A program made the translations under genes and the position numbers. A stretch of 64,000 bases of DNA, taken from assembly GCA_037074705.1 (NCBI GenBank), contig CM073593.1, positions 12,157,001 through 12,221,000 of the forward strand, in the 5' to 3' direction. The notes below the pieces were generated by a model. That model was not told the origin of the DNA. It did not search any database and saw nothing but the letters and a program-made list of their open reading frames with translations. The DNA comes from Zhengitettix transpicula (lineage: Eukaryota > Arthropoda > Insecta > Orthoptera > Tetrigidae). Shown piece by piece: positions 10,030 to 21,019 of the stretch. How positions within the stretch are numbered: position 1 is the stretch's first letter; each line of letters starts with the position of its first letter.

Positions 10030-10500
10030 ATGTTATCATTTTATTTATTACATTTGCTAAAAAATCTACAATTTTCTGTAATTGAACGTCTCAAACTTCA
10101 ATTTCTTGTTTCATCAAAAGACACCTATAATAAGTTTTCCACCACAAATGTTGTTTATAAAATCAAGTGTACAATTTGTGACTTTCGTCATATCGGCCAA
10201 AAAAAAAGAATTTTAAATACTTTGATTAAAGAACAACAATCTAATTTCAAACTGTCATCTTGTAAACATAGTCCAATCGCCAAACATTGTATAAAATTTA
10301 TTCTTGGTTTATATTTAGACAAGAGCTCCATTTTAGACAGAGAATCACATTATTGGAAAAAGATTAATTTCTGAAATGCTGTATATTAAAAATCATCAAA
10401 GTACTATTAATATTAAACATGACACAGAAAGTCTCAAGAAATTATATGATGTTTTGTTTTTAGTTCTTTGGGTCTTAATTTATATCTTTGATTTTAGTTT
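10030..10500 (+). pseudogene. Penelope-like element, GIY-YIG endonuclease end
   Basis: The frame contains VVYKIKCTICDFRHIGQK, then HSPIAKHCIKF and SILDRESHYWKK. That is the order of the C-terminal GIY-YIG endonuclease in Penelope-like retroelements: VYKI-C-x2-C...IGQT, an AKH motif, then ILDRE. The GIY-YIG core is altered (RHIGQK in place of YIGQT), and the following NHQSTINIKHD stretch, the usual post-domain segment, lies after a stop in another frame. The reverse transcriptase is absent. It ends against a T-run that belongs to the next Rep-A copy, so that copy probably inserted into or beside it. Confidence 0.78.
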
Positions 10501-10532
10501 CGTGTTCAATTTTCAGTCTTTATTGTTTTATT

Positions 10533-11035
10533 ATTTTTTTTTTAAAGGTGTAGACAGGCTATGTATAGGGTAATCCACATAGTAGCAACTCCGCTCTTAT
10601 AGCATAGGAAAGGGATTTGAAAGGGGAGATGCGGTAAGGAGGAGCAAGGTAGCCAAGGGTTTACTAGGGGCCCCTGGCTATGGTTTAAGGATCCTACCCG
10701 GCAATTCGCCTAAAAGTGATGCAGGGAAAACCCTAGAAAAACCTGCATCAGGTAGGTCGGGCATTTGGCATTTGTACCACGCCCTTCCGATGGCGGGAGA
10801 GCGATTTGCTGTTGGGTCGCAGCTTTCCCCTCGCCGTACCTTGACCCGTTTAGGAGGCAGCTGGCCGACTATTCCAGTAAGAATAGCGGACAACTCTTAC
10901 CGTATGCCCAAGGTCTGTGACCCCGGAACATACACCTCTCAAAACAGACCGAGGTGCCTCGGCTTGTGGGGACCTTAGTTCAAAACACCAGAGAGTGAAG
11001 GCATCCCCAAAGGTAGCCTCCTCCAGAGGATATTA
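10533..11035 (-). repeat. Rep-A copy 5, subfamily with GACAGGCTATGTATAGGG
   Basis: Almost complete copy; the poly(T) side reads GTAGACAGGCTATGTATAGGG and ACTCCGCTCTTATAGC instead of AACAGGCTACATGAGGG and ACTCCCCTTTAATAGC. The fragment at 11324 and the worn copy at 20850 share this subtype. The terminal hairpin is lost after CTCCAGAGGATA. Confidence 0.85.
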
Positions 11036-11323
11036 TGGTTATTCGACATTAGAAAAAGACGCTAATCCGCGTCGAAACGACTGACAGTTTTTGATTAAAA
11101 TATACTTACATTCAGTTACTATTTTAATTTTGTCTGTATAATGGTCGTTTTTATGATTATTATTAAAACGATCCCATTAACAAGTTCGCAATCTACAGCG
11201 TCATGGTGAAAATAGAGTTCAAATTAAACAGTGGTATGTATTTGGAGCATTATTGCGAAATAATGTTCCGCAGTTGAAACCAGTAAAGATTTAGCGCTTT
11301 TTTTTTGGGGGGGGGAGGGTGAT

Positions 11324-11385
11324 GTAGGCAGGCCATGTATAGGGTAATCCACATAGTGGCAACTCCCCTCTTATAGCATAGGAGG
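11324..11385 (-). repeat. Rep-A fragment, same subfamily as copy 5
   Basis: It covers only the first 60 bases (poly(T) side), ending at GCATAGGAG, where the T-run of the next Rep-A copy begins. The later copy therefore probably inserted into this one. A G9 homopolymer lies just upstream (about 11307-11315). Confidence 0.8.
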
Positions 11386-11862
11386 TTTTTTTATTTTTTT
11401 AGGGCAACAGTCTACATGAGGGTGATCCACATTGGGCAACTCCCCTTTAATAGCATAGGAAGGGATTTGAAAGGGGGGATGCGGAAGGGTAGAGACGGTA
11501 GCCAAGGGTTAACTAGGGCCCCGGGGCTATATTTTAAGGATCCTACCCGGCATTCGCCTAACGAAATGCAGAGAAAACCGTAAAAAAACATGCATCAAGT
11601 AGGTCGGGCATCGGGTACTTGTCCCATGCCCTTCCGATAGCGGGAGAGGAGTTTGCTGTGGGGACGCAGCATTCCCTTCTCCGTGCCTCGACCAGTTTAG
11701 GAGGCAGCTGGCCGACTGTTCCAATGGGAATAGCGAACAACTCTTACCGTATGCCCAAGGTCTGCGACCCAGGACAATACACCTCTCAAAACAGGCCGAT
11801 GATGATAGTCTTATATCACGGGACTGGGAAGAGAAAGCCTGCGAGAGGATTCTCTCGCAGGT
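11386..11862 (-). repeat. Rep-A copy 6, left arm of a 1-kb palindrome
   Basis: Near-complete copy with the terminal hairpin at 11838-11861. The segment after CAGGCCGA is replaced by about 38 unrelated bases (11799-11836). It shares private changes with copy 7 (ACCGT and CATGCATCAAGTAGG where others have CCCT and CCTGCATCAGGTAGG, and AGAGACGGTAGCC where others have AGAGGAAGGTAGCC). Confidence 0.88.
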
Positions 11863-12389
11863 AACCTGCGAGGGATGTTCTCTCGCAGACAGATCCTTGT
11901 AGGAGATATACGAAGGGGCTACCTTTGGCGATTCCTTTTCCTCTCTGTTTTTGAACTAAGGTTCCCACAAGCCGAGGCACCACAGCTTGTTCTGAGAGGT
12001 GTATGTTCCGGGGTCACAGACCTTGGCATACGGTAAGAGTTGTCCGCTATTCCCATTGGAATAGTCGGCCAGCTGCCTCCTAAACTGGTCGAGGCACGGA
12101 GAAGGGAATGCTGCGTCCCCACAGCAAACTCCTCTCCCGCTATCGGAAGGGCGTGGGACAAGTACCCGATGCCAGACCTACTTGATGCATGTTTTTCTAC
12201 GGTTTTCTCTGCATTTCGTTAGGCGAATGCCGGGTAGGATCCTTAAAATATAGCCCGGGGGCCCTATTTAACCCTTGGCTACCGTCTCTACCCTTCCGCA
12301 TCCCGCCTTTCAAATCCCTTCCTATGCTATTAAAGGGGAATTGCCAAACGTGGATTACCCTCATGTAGCCTCTTGCCCTAAAAAAAAAT
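11863..12389 (+). repeat. Rep-A copy 7, right arm of a 1-kb palindrome
   Basis: Complete copy in the opposite orientation to copy 6, ending in A8 (about 12381-12388). The two copies meet hairpin to hairpin near 11862. Private variants shared with copy 6 show they derive from one another rather than from independent insertions. Confidence 0.88.
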
Positions 12390-13375
12390 ACCACGTGAGA
12401 GAAGTTTCAGTTCATATGGATTTACCTATAACGAAGAAGTTAAAAGCCTGGTTTATCATTAACGATCATCTAGGATGAGAACTGGATTAAAGTTAATATT
12501 GAAAGATTTGGCTAAATAAAGCAACCTTCGCAACATGGACGCAGCGTCTGAAGAGTCATGCGGGAAACTACTGGTAATCCAAACACCGATTTGCAGTATG
12601 CGAAAAATAAATACTCCACTGTATCTGACTGGACGAATACGGCAGCGACACACGCGCTGTTAACCACCTACAATATTTTGGCCATCGTGACCAGTCGTAG
12701 AAGCTGCTGTGGTTGTTGTTTAAATAACCACACAATGGCCGAGGATTTACAACCAATCTAGCTGACAAATATTTGCCTTTTCCAAGAAACATTATCGCTC
12801 GGCGTAAGGCACATTTACACAGCATTGTTGCCAACTGTACAAACCCGTTTTAGGAGAGGCGTGAGAACGTCGTCCTGCCCCCGTAGATTATGGAGTGCAT
12901 GGGAGACCGTCCTGGCGGAGCCGCAACTATCAGCGAACAATTAACCTGTAATCTTGTAAAATTGGTTTAAATCGCTGATCTTTGAGCCGTTAAATTATTA
13001 TATAAACTATTGGGTTCGGATTTGCTGGTGTGTAATTATTTTTAAACATTTGGTTGGGAAAAGTCCATAGATATTTTCCGCATTAATCAGAGTTTTAATG
13101 GACATTCTCATTTACTTTGACATATTTCTACATGATCTGATTTATTTATGTACCTGAAACAAGAAAACTAACCTTGTTTATTGCAATGTATTACAAATTT
13201 GCTTTTACTATATCAACATTTCAAAGATAATGAAACACGCTTCTGTAACTTACCAACGGAACGACATTGGCCAACGGAATGAAATATCCAACGGTCTAAT
13301 TTAAAAATGAGACTCACCTCATGGTCTTTCGTAGGACACACAAATAAAGAGAAACAAGAAACACGAATACAATAT
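12390..13375. other. no gene seen
   Basis: 12,540-12,930 is GC-richer than its flanks, but frames are short and change. The rest is AT-rich. No repeat family was recognised. Confidence 0.45.
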
Positions 13376-13458
13376 TATTAGGTCGGTGCATAATTAGTGC
13401 GACCTTTGTACGCGTTTGTTTAATATTTTTTCATAAAAGTAGTCCTCTCTTTACAGTT

Positions 13459-14315
13459 TATGAAAATGCTTTCCGAAAAACACATTCGCCGTACTATCCT
13501 CTACCACTTAGCATATTCTATTTAAATGCACAAAATATGGGGATATACGCAGGAGAACTTTAGCCGAGTTCTCTGAAGAAGACTTATGTATACACACCAC
13601 GGCGATCAAGAACCTCCTAGAGTTCGTCTCCGACGCAAAACTGACTTCCGCTATTTGAAATGTTGTTCACAATTGGAAATTTTCTAACCTGCTAGAACTT
13701 AATTATGTAAATACTTTTAGAGGGTCGCCAATAACCAACAGGTTGACGCGACCATAAATCTATTTTTTTAAAAAAAGGTTGGAATGAAGCATAATCATTT
13801 CCCGTTCTCAACAAACTTTTTGGCGAAAGAACAATCAGAAAAATCCAAATTTGGAAAGATGGTTTAAGAAGTTTAAATCTGATTACGCAAACCTCGTAGA
13901 TTCGAACATTTCAACGACCAGACACTTTTGGCAGCCGTGGAAGAGGACGGAAGCTTGACAGCGACATTCGACCATCGTTCGTCGTCTGAAAAAGCTCGGG
14001 AAAGTATGGAAATTGGTTGGATTGGTCCCGTACGAACTCTTCGACAGCAACAAAGCCGAACCTGTCCGATTTTTCACTGATTTCCTTTAGCGAAACGATC
14101 AAACTGCGTTCCTGAAGAATCTTGTCACTGGGGACGAATCGTGGCTCTCTTAATAAACGCCGAAAGAAAGGACGTTTGCGTTTCGCTGTGTGTTTCACCA
14201 AAAATGGGTCACTGTCAGTGTGAAATGTTTGGTACGACTGAAGCGGAATCATCCACTGGGAAATCATCTATTGGATTTGTTATTGGTGGAATGACGACGG
14301 TGAGCACCCGGCTAT
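13459..14315 (+). pseudogene. mariner transposase, N-terminal part (broken)
   Basis: The start MKMLSEKHIRRTILYHL is followed, after an interruption, by WFKKFKSD, then RRLKKLGKVWKLVGLVPYEL, LKNLVTGDESWL (first catalytic aspartate of the DDD triad) and CYWWNDDGEHP (the usual WWD strand). Stops and frameshifts occur throughout. The frame is then cut at TTAA, where the piggyBac-like MITE starts. Confidence 0.8.
13682..13780 (+). repeat. possible LINE 3' tail inside the mariner
   Basis: GTTGACGCGACCATAAA followed by T-runs and A7 resembles the 3' tail of the LINE fragment at 1790-2240 (ATTGACGCGACTACAAA, A-rich end). It also breaks the mariner frame here. The match is short, so this is tentative. 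Confidence 0.4.
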
Positions 14316-14319
14316 TTAA

Positions 14320-14908
14320 CACGTTGACTGCCGACTACGAGATAACTCGTAGACTGCGTTCTTTTCTAGGACGCCAACTACGAGTTATCTCGTCCTTGTT
14401 TACTTGTCATTTTTGTGCAGCTACGATTAAACTCGGAATATATTAGTGCTAATATTGATAGACGGCTTCTGGGAAAAAAACAATAAATCAATGCTGTCTT
14501 GCATGATCAGAAAATTTAGTAAAAAACGAAAAAAAAATATAATTATAAAAATTAATTCAAATTTAAGAAATAAAATAATATTTTATTGTTTGTGGAACTT
14601 CTTAAGCAATCTTCCACACAAAGGGCTGGCTTCTCTTTACAGGCTTGCCACTTTAATAACCTATTAGATGTTTTTACTGCTTTGCGTTTTTCAATTTCTT
14701 GCGCAGCATATATATTAGTTTGTTCCACCAGTAATTCAAGAACCTCATCCGAAAAAAATAAGTCCATTAGCCTTTGTACTAACGAATATGGACGCGTATT
14801 CATGATTCAGCTTTAGCGAAGCGACATGTCGAAGCGTGTCTGCGTACGAATTAACGCGTAGTTGGCTTCCGCGAAGATATTCTGATAATTGCCGTGGCAG
14901 TCAACGTG
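14320..14908. mobile_element. piggyBac-like MITE
   Basis: A 589-bp unit with perfect 13-bp terminal inverted repeats (CACGTTGACTGCC and GGCAGTCAACGTG). It is preceded by TTAA (14316-14319), the piggyBac target, and followed by TTCA (14909-14912), one change from TTAA. Inner palindromic segments (CTACGAGATAACTCGTAG near 14335, with a related arm ending about 14392) are typical subterminal repeats. There is no transposase, so it is non-autonomous. Confidence 0.8.
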
Positions 14909-14914
14909 TTCACA

Positions 14915-15274
14915 GAAGACCTTGGGCATACGGTAAGAGTTGTCCGCTATTCCCATTGGAATAGTCGGCTAGCTGCCTCCTAAACTGGTCGAGGCACGGA
15001 GAAGGGAATGCTGCGTCCCCACAGAAAACTCCTCTCCCGCTATCGGAAGGGCGTGGGACAAGTACCCATTGCCCGACCTACCAGATGCAGGTTTTCTAGG
15101 GTTTGTCCTGCATTTCTTTAGGCGAATGCCGGGTAGGATTCTTAAAATACAGCCCGGAGGCCCTAGTTAACCCTTGGCTACCTTCCTCTACCCTTTCAAA
15201 TCCTTTCCTATGCTATTAAAGGGGAGTTGCGATCTTGTGGATTACCCTCATGTAGCCTGTTACCTAAAAAAAAA
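14915..15274 (+). repeat. Rep-A copy 8, 5'-truncated
   Basis: Starts at the ACCTTGGGCATACGG block and ends in a poly(A) tract (15266-15274). It abuts the right end of the piggyBac-like MITE and splits the mariner transposase. 5' truncation with a 3' poly(A) is the usual product of target-primed reverse transcription. Confidence 0.87.
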
Positions 15275-15610
15275 CAAGTTAATATCAACAGCGACGTCTA
15301 TCTGACTCAACTTGACCGTATTCACGCTGTAACCTAGACGAAAAGCCCACGCAAAAAGAACCAGATCGTCGTCCACCACGATAATGCGCGTCCACATGTT
15401 GAGCGTCGTGTCGTAGAATCTATCGATAATGAAGGCTGGGAACTCTTTCTTCATCCGCCATATTTTCCCACAGAAGCGCCCTACGGACTATCACGTGAAT
15501 ATATCGCTGAAAAAGCGGATCGCGAACAACGTATACTACGACTTTGATGATTTCGTAGGCCACCGTCAAAGTAATGATTATCTCGAAAAGCAGAAACCTC
15601 TTTTCCCGTA
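15275..15610 (+). pseudogene. mariner transposase, C-terminal part (broken)
   Basis: Continues the transposase interrupted at 14315: QVNINSDVYLTQLDRIHAV, a stop, then QIVVHHDNARPHVERRVVES (second catalytic aspartate) and GWELFLHPPYF. The third aspartate region (usually YSPDLAPTDYHLF) is corrupted, reading FPTEAPYGLSR. About 10 codons (the ELLKPGQT region) are missing between the two parts. Confidence 0.8.
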
Positions 15611-15748
15611 GAAACGACCAAATAACAAGCAAATGGGAAGCAGTAATTGAAGTAGATGGAGAATATGCTTTTGTTAAACGTTGTTATTGTTTTATGCTGA
15701 ATATAATTTGTTGAAAATTTTTTGCAATAATTATGCAGAAACACAATA

Positions 15749-17029
15749 CTTGGCAGTAACGAAAATGATGCAATTACTACTCAAATATCTGCACGTAAAT
15801 TTTCAGTAGCGTACTTGATATTCTGGGCAGATATTCCATGAATCAAGTTCAGAAAGAAAGTCTGAATTGGCAGCTCCAATACGTCGGGATCAGCATAACT
15901 TGTGACAGGATTCAACATACACTTGGTATAAAATGATCTGTAAAATTTCCTCGGCTTTATACTAGACTGTACACGAACTTTACTTCAGCCTCCCACGGAC
16001 TACACCAAAATCGGATACCCGCACACGGGCTACATCGTCGTCGTACCGTGTGTACTTGAATAATTAACAATCGACAAACACACGTGCACCTCTCAAACCA
16101 CCATCGTCAAGTGCCTAAAATACTTTCACCTCGCAATGTGACGCGCCAATTTTTTACTCCTATGCAACCGCCAGTTCTAGGGCATTAAAGGCGAGCTTTA
16201 GGTCCGGCCTTGTCGGCTCCTTTGATCTCTCTGTGCTTTCGCCGCCATTGTTTCGATTCATTACCAGGTGTTCCTTCTATGATCCAATATAACTACGCAT
16301 CTACGTATGCATATAATAAGAAAGTATCTGCATGTTTACGGATATAAATTCTGATCGGAACTATTTTATTTTCTCTTCTTATTATAGTAGAAAAATTACT
16401 CCTCTATTGCAGTAACTTCAGCGTATTTTGGTAAAAACAAGTTTCGAATTGAAAACACTAGGCACTACCTCAAGCCATCACGATTGTTTTAAGTACTGTA
16501 CTTAATAATCCTTATTTTCCCAGTTGTTCAGTTTACGGTAATAATAACAAGAACAAAAAGAAGTGCAATGTTTGGAAGCCCCTAATTTCATAATCGTTGA
16601 TCAAAATTTGTCAGTCATTTGGCTATTGTTTATATTTAATTAAAAAAATTGGTAAAAATCGATTTTATCCGGACTTTTTTTTTCAAATAGCTGGGAAATT
16701 ACTCATTTTGTGAACGTAAACCCTTTATGAAATTGAAGAGGATAAAATTCCCTACAATTGGAATATATTCTCTATTTTTTTTGTTCGACATTTCCACTGT
16801 TAGCGTGCTTAGAACCAAGTGGCAAATATTAGCTATGATCTTCCTCTGACAATGCCAAATGGTAGAGAATAGGGGAAAATTTTGGCTTAGTTTTATTATA
16901 CGCTACTATGATACTGTTTTGGTTTCAGGATACGAATTTCAGGTTTTGGAACGGAAATGTTACCAAGAAAACCGAATTTTAAGTCTTTTTTTCCTATTAA
17001 AAAACACTATTAAAATTAACCTTTAATCC
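15749..17029. other. no gene seen
   Basis: AT-rich sequence; a slightly GC-richer patch at about 15,990-16,260 has no sustained frame. No repeat was recognised. Confidence 0.45.
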
Positions 17030-17249
17030 TGTAAATGTATAAAATTTCATAGATATAATATATTCATTCCATATAATTATTTAAGAAAAGCTTTCGTCGT
17101 TTATCTTCGACATATTTATGGAGGAAGGCCGCTAATTAGGTCTTCAGCATCAAAGCAGACGAATATGTTGAAGATAAACGAAGGTAGCTTCTGTTAAATA
17201 ATTATAAGAAATGAATATATTGTATCTATGAAATTTTATATATTGACAG
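17030..17249. repeat. inverted-repeat (foldback) MITE-like unit
   Basis: Two arms of about 90 bases (17030-17121 and 17157-17249) are reverse complements with few changes, for example CGTTTATCTTCGACATATT facing GAATATGTTGAAGATAAACG, and ATAAAATTTCATAGATATAA facing the matching right end. A short loop separates them. Weaker complementarity continues outward on both sides. No coding capacity. Confidence 0.78.
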
Positions 17250-17300
17250 AATTGAAGTTTTTTTTAATACTGAATTTTCACCAGTTTTTTAATTGGATAA

Positions 17301-18223
17301 TGTAATGCCAATTAATTAGGCCATTAACTGTTTGGACATAAAACTTGAATTGTTTGATAAATCCATTATAGCGGTCTGATCGAACAAAGCAACAATGGAG
17401 AAGCGAGCACGGCTGCTTTGTCGAAAAGTCGAAATGGCGTTTGCGCGCACGAAAGTCTAGTGAGTTTACGTCTACAGGCAGCCAGGAAAGAAGGCAAATT
17501 ATAACAAATTTTTCACCGAGATACCTTAAAGTCTATTTCAAATCAATAAAAATAACATTATAAGTCTACAAAGAATCTGCAAATCACCAGTTCCAGTAAT
17601 AAGGTAAATTCGAACAATTTTACACTGAGGGGAAGACGACATCCGATAGCTGACCAAGGAGAGGTTCATCCAAGGTTCCGGAAATTTGTCTGCGTTCTAT
17701 TCGCCGGTGAGCGTGTAAATTCTGTGAGAACTAGAATCTGTGTAAACAACGATTTGCATTTATTGTGTTGTGTAGGGGAAACAAAGAATGCTGGTACCAG
17801 ACGAACAGTATGTAAGTAACAAAACCAAAACTATGATAATATCGTAAACGCTAATTAAAGGATAGAGTCAGATTTCGTTCGTTCGTTCGTTTTCTTCTAG
17901 TTTTCTTTCATTGATCGACTTATTGTTTTAATTTTAAGCAAATGATATTTTGAATTGTTAATTACTCAAATTCTTTTTTTATCGTGTCCTAATCACTCTG
18001 AGATATTAAAATTTTAATTGTAATTGTTTTGATTCTTGAAGCCACAATTTGATAATAAATTATATTTTATTTGTAAATTCTTGCTTAATCATTCATTTAA
18101 TTAACGCCTATTCTTTTGATTAATATTTCATTTAATTAAGGCAATTAGTTGATTATTACATAAAATGGCTACCACAGCGTGGGGCAAATTAATTGTAACC
18201 TTTGAAATTAGTTGAGTATTACA
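17301..18223 (+). mobile_element. LTR-like element (copy b)
   Basis: Begins TGTAATGCCAATTAATTAGG, as copy a does. The LTR end lies at 18160 (GATTATTACA), followed after TAAAA by the PBS-like TGGCTACCACAGCGTGGGGC (18166-18185) and then about 35 bases ending GAGTATTACA at 18223. Shared internal blocks include GACATCCGATAGCTGACCAA, CGTAAACGCTAATTAAAGG, CAGATTTCGTTCG (here with a short TTCG microsatellite) and an ACTCTGAGAT block. No gag or pol. The flanks (ATAA and ATAT) do not give a clean duplication. Confidence 0.7.
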
Positions 18224-19404
18224 ATATATTAAAAAAATACATTTTATTTCTGACTTTTTTCAATAAAACTCTAAAACTATGAATTTATTTGAAAAAGTCG
18301 ACTTCGTATTTATATGAAAAATATCAAAACTACTCCTTCCTCTATTTGCCCTTTCATTTTACAGGACTATTGTAGCCTCTTTATATATTTTTCTGTTCAC
18401 ACGTCAATTAGTCGAATTGAGACTGCTCAGCTGACTCCTTTTATGAATCCTAGAAAATCAATAATCTAGAAAACTTAAAGATATAATAGCCTAAGAACAG
18501 TGGACCTTTGCTTATCGTTTTTAACAATGAGAAGTTATTATAGCTGCCACAATTTTCGGGGATCAGAAAAATTGTGTTTATGCAAATATGAAACTATTCA
18601 GAAGACAGATTCTGAATTGCAATAACATCGAAAATGGTTATTTACATTCGTTTGGAATTATTAAAATGCAAATATCCGGCCTTTTTAAGTTTATTTATAT
18701 AAACGAGATTTGAAAAGGCGTCTACGTTGTTATTATAATGAGGGCAATGAAGTTTCTCACAGATCCAGGTCGCCGCGAGTAACGAATATTCACACAGTTG
18801 CGTCTAGTCGTGTCGCGTCGCGTCGGAGGGGACTATTCAGGCCACGGGTCGCTTCCATTGAGAGCGATCTCGTCATAGACACACAATACCGTAGCCTCCT
18901 GACATCCTAAAGAGGCGAACGAGGGCGGAGCTTTTGTGTTCATCTAACAAATGTCGTCGAGGGCTTTGCAGCCGCTAAGAAAAGTTAAGTCGTGTCTGTA
19001 ACCCAGCGCAACATACAGGTTGAACTCACTTCAATGAGACGGAACAAAAGGGATGTGGGGTGGAAAGGAAAGTAAGGTGGGTAAGGGGGGTGAATAATAA
19101 TTGGGTGAACAAGTGTTTCGTTTCAAATAAAAAGAATCTTTAGAGGAACAGTACAGGTTCTTTTCAGTGTGTTGTAATACAATACACAGCTCACTGTTAC
19201 TGGTTGCTGCTTAATCTGTTCTAGACAGGTTCTGACATCAGACTGGAAGCTCTCACCCTCAGGACAGGATGGATCTTAACTGATTATGATGACAAATTTC
19301 TGTTAGGTTTCCAAATCATTCTTAAAAAGATAAAAAGGATATACTGAATTGATCGGAGTCGTCAATAATAATTTAATTATTCTGATAAAGTGACGTGAAA
19401 AACG
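18224..19404. other. no gene seen; one CpG-rich patch
   Basis: Mostly AT-rich. About 18,760-19,030 is rich in CG and CGT (for example GTCGCGTCGCGTCGG) and has a 66-codon open frame that I do not recognise. It could be a regulatory island or old exon, but no splice or promoter signal decides it. Confidence 0.4.
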
Positions 19405-19560
19405 GAGAAGAGAAGATAAAGGCACATTCTTTCTCTGGTTCTAAATTAGAGTTCCCATAAGGTGAGACTCCTAAGTTGGTTATTGTTGCGGGATGGCGAG
19501 ACTTTTCCCATTGAAACAGTCGGCTAGCTGCCTCCAAACAAGATCTCATCACGGTGCGCT
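19405..19560 (+). repeat. Rep-A, worn copy
   Basis: Degraded sense-strand match: TTCTCTGGTTCTAAATTAGAG then TTCCCATAAGG (usual TCTCTGGTTTTTTGAACTAAGG and TTCCCACATGCCG), and later CCCATTGAAACAGTCGGCTAG then CTGCCTCC. One of the oldest copies by its divergence. Confidence 0.6.
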
Positions 19561-19600
19561 GCCACAAGCAAAACCCACCATTAGTAGAGCATAAGATATA

Positions 19601-20135
19601 CAATGGTGAGTCAATAAGTAACGCCTCCTATATTATCTCTTTTTTCTGTCAAGACAATTTAATGCAATTTACACAACATAAACTAACAAATTTATGATTA
19701 AATTTTCACTTTTCAATATACTCTCCGTCCTTTACCACAGTTTTCGTCCGCCTTTTAACAATCGCATGTATTCCACTGCGGTGGAGTCACTGCAATAACC
19801 GGCCTGCCGCTTCGCTTTCCATCAAAACAATGTTTGCCCTTCAGCATCGTTACAGCGACGAATACAACACGGGACAGTGCTGACATGCACCATACACGTT
19901 TTTCTGCCTTTCATGAATGAGAATACTTGCATTTAAGAATTAAATCACAGAACGCTGTCTAATATGTACGTCAATGTCAGTCAAGAAGTATGCAGTGCTG
20001 CCACTAGTTGACTTAGGAAGTTGTTACTGCATTGGATTGGAGAAGAATGTTTGAGGAATCGCGCCAAATTCAAAATTTTCACATAACTAACTTATTTAGG
20101 AGAAAAAATAGGCATTACTTATCGAACCAACTTCG
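19601..20135 (-). mobile_element. mariner deletion derivative (MITE-like), 535 bp
   Basis: Flanked by TA at 19599-19600 and 20136-20137. The ends (CAATGGTGAGTCAATAAGTAACGCCT on the left; the right end read inward CGAAGTTGGTTCGATAAGTAATGCCT) are imperfect inverted repeats in register, sharing ATAAGTAA and GCCT. The minus strand near 19,706-19,790 keeps a transposase C-terminus: HRSGIHAIVKRRTKTVVKDG followed by EYIEK and a stop, the family's usual ending. The catalytic domain is gone, so this is an internally deleted, non-autonomous copy. Confidence 0.82.
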
Positions 20136-20137
20136 TA

Positions 20138-20849
20138 TGTGTTTCCTACAAGTCTATTCTTGATCTTACTTTTGATTGCGAGTGATGTTTTTTAATCGGT
20201 TGTGCATTTTCATGTTATGACTTCATTGTTGTGTCTGTTAATTATTTGACTTGTTTCTCAGTACGTTAAATCAAAATATAATCTGACTATACGGTTCAGA
20301 CAATATTTCACAAATCGTAACAACGTTTCGATACACGTTCGTATTGTAATAAATATATTACATTCATAAGTGATAATAATAATAAGAAGGGGGATTTATA
20401 TCTTTGGGTTCGTTTTATCTTTGTTTTGTTTTTAGTTGCTTTGTTAAAAATGAGAATTGTATAATAAAATTTAGGTATTATAGGAAACAAAAATAATATT
20501 TAATATATAGACGACTTTATTTAACAATTGTTCTTGTTGCTAGGTTGTTATAATAATTTGGGAGAAAATCTGGTGAAACGTATCGAAAATGGCTGTAAAT
20601 GAAAAATAAAGTTTCCTGTATCAGGCCAATAATTGATTTCTTAATTCAAAAAGAGACATAAAATAAAAACTTTTATCTTATATTCTGTTCATTACAGAAC
20701 ATATACGAACTTGTCGATGTGTTTTAAAAATCGGTTTCAAATTATTTGTACTTTTCCAACCAGTGTTGACAACATCCGCGAACTACAATTGTTCCCATTC
20801 ATTGGCGATTTTTGCATCCTTCTGTTGCCTATATGAGTGAGTGTGTGTC
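20138..20849. other. no gene seen
   Basis: AT-rich, with short open frames only. No repeat was recognised. Confidence 0.45.
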
Positions 20850-20975
20850 GACAGACTATATTTACGGTAATACATGGACTGGCCACTCCCCTCTTATAGA
20901 AATGGACGAGACTGAAAATGGAAGATACGGAAATGTAGACGAAGATAGCCAAGGGTTACAGGGCTAGGATATATT
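20850..20975 (-). repeat. Rep-A, worn fragment
   Basis: Diverged poly(T)-side fragment: CCACTCCCCTCTTATAG, GATACGGAAATGTAGACGAAG and ATAGCCAAGGGTTACAGGGC follow Rep-A order. The CTCTTATAG form places it in the subfamily of copy 5. It lies just beyond the truncated end of the mariner that starts at 21020. Confidence 0.62.
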
Positions 20976-21019
20976 AAAATGTGAAATCATTTCTGTTTCT
21001 TCTATAGAGTTAATTTTAA

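Larger units (their letters stand above)
13378..15746 (+). mobile_element. mariner element interrupted by nested insertions
   Basis: The left end (TTAGGTCGGTGCATAA) and right end (TAATTATGCAGAAACACAA) are imperfect inverted repeats with equal spacing to flanking TA dinucleotides (13376-13377 and 15747-15748), so both borders are placed. Degenerate transposase lies in two parts, before 14315 and after 15275. Between them sit a piggyBac-like MITE and a Rep-A copy. A short A-rich LINE-like tail may be inserted near 13.7 kb as well. Without inserts the element would be about 1.3-1.4 kb, the usual mariner size. Confidence 0.85.
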
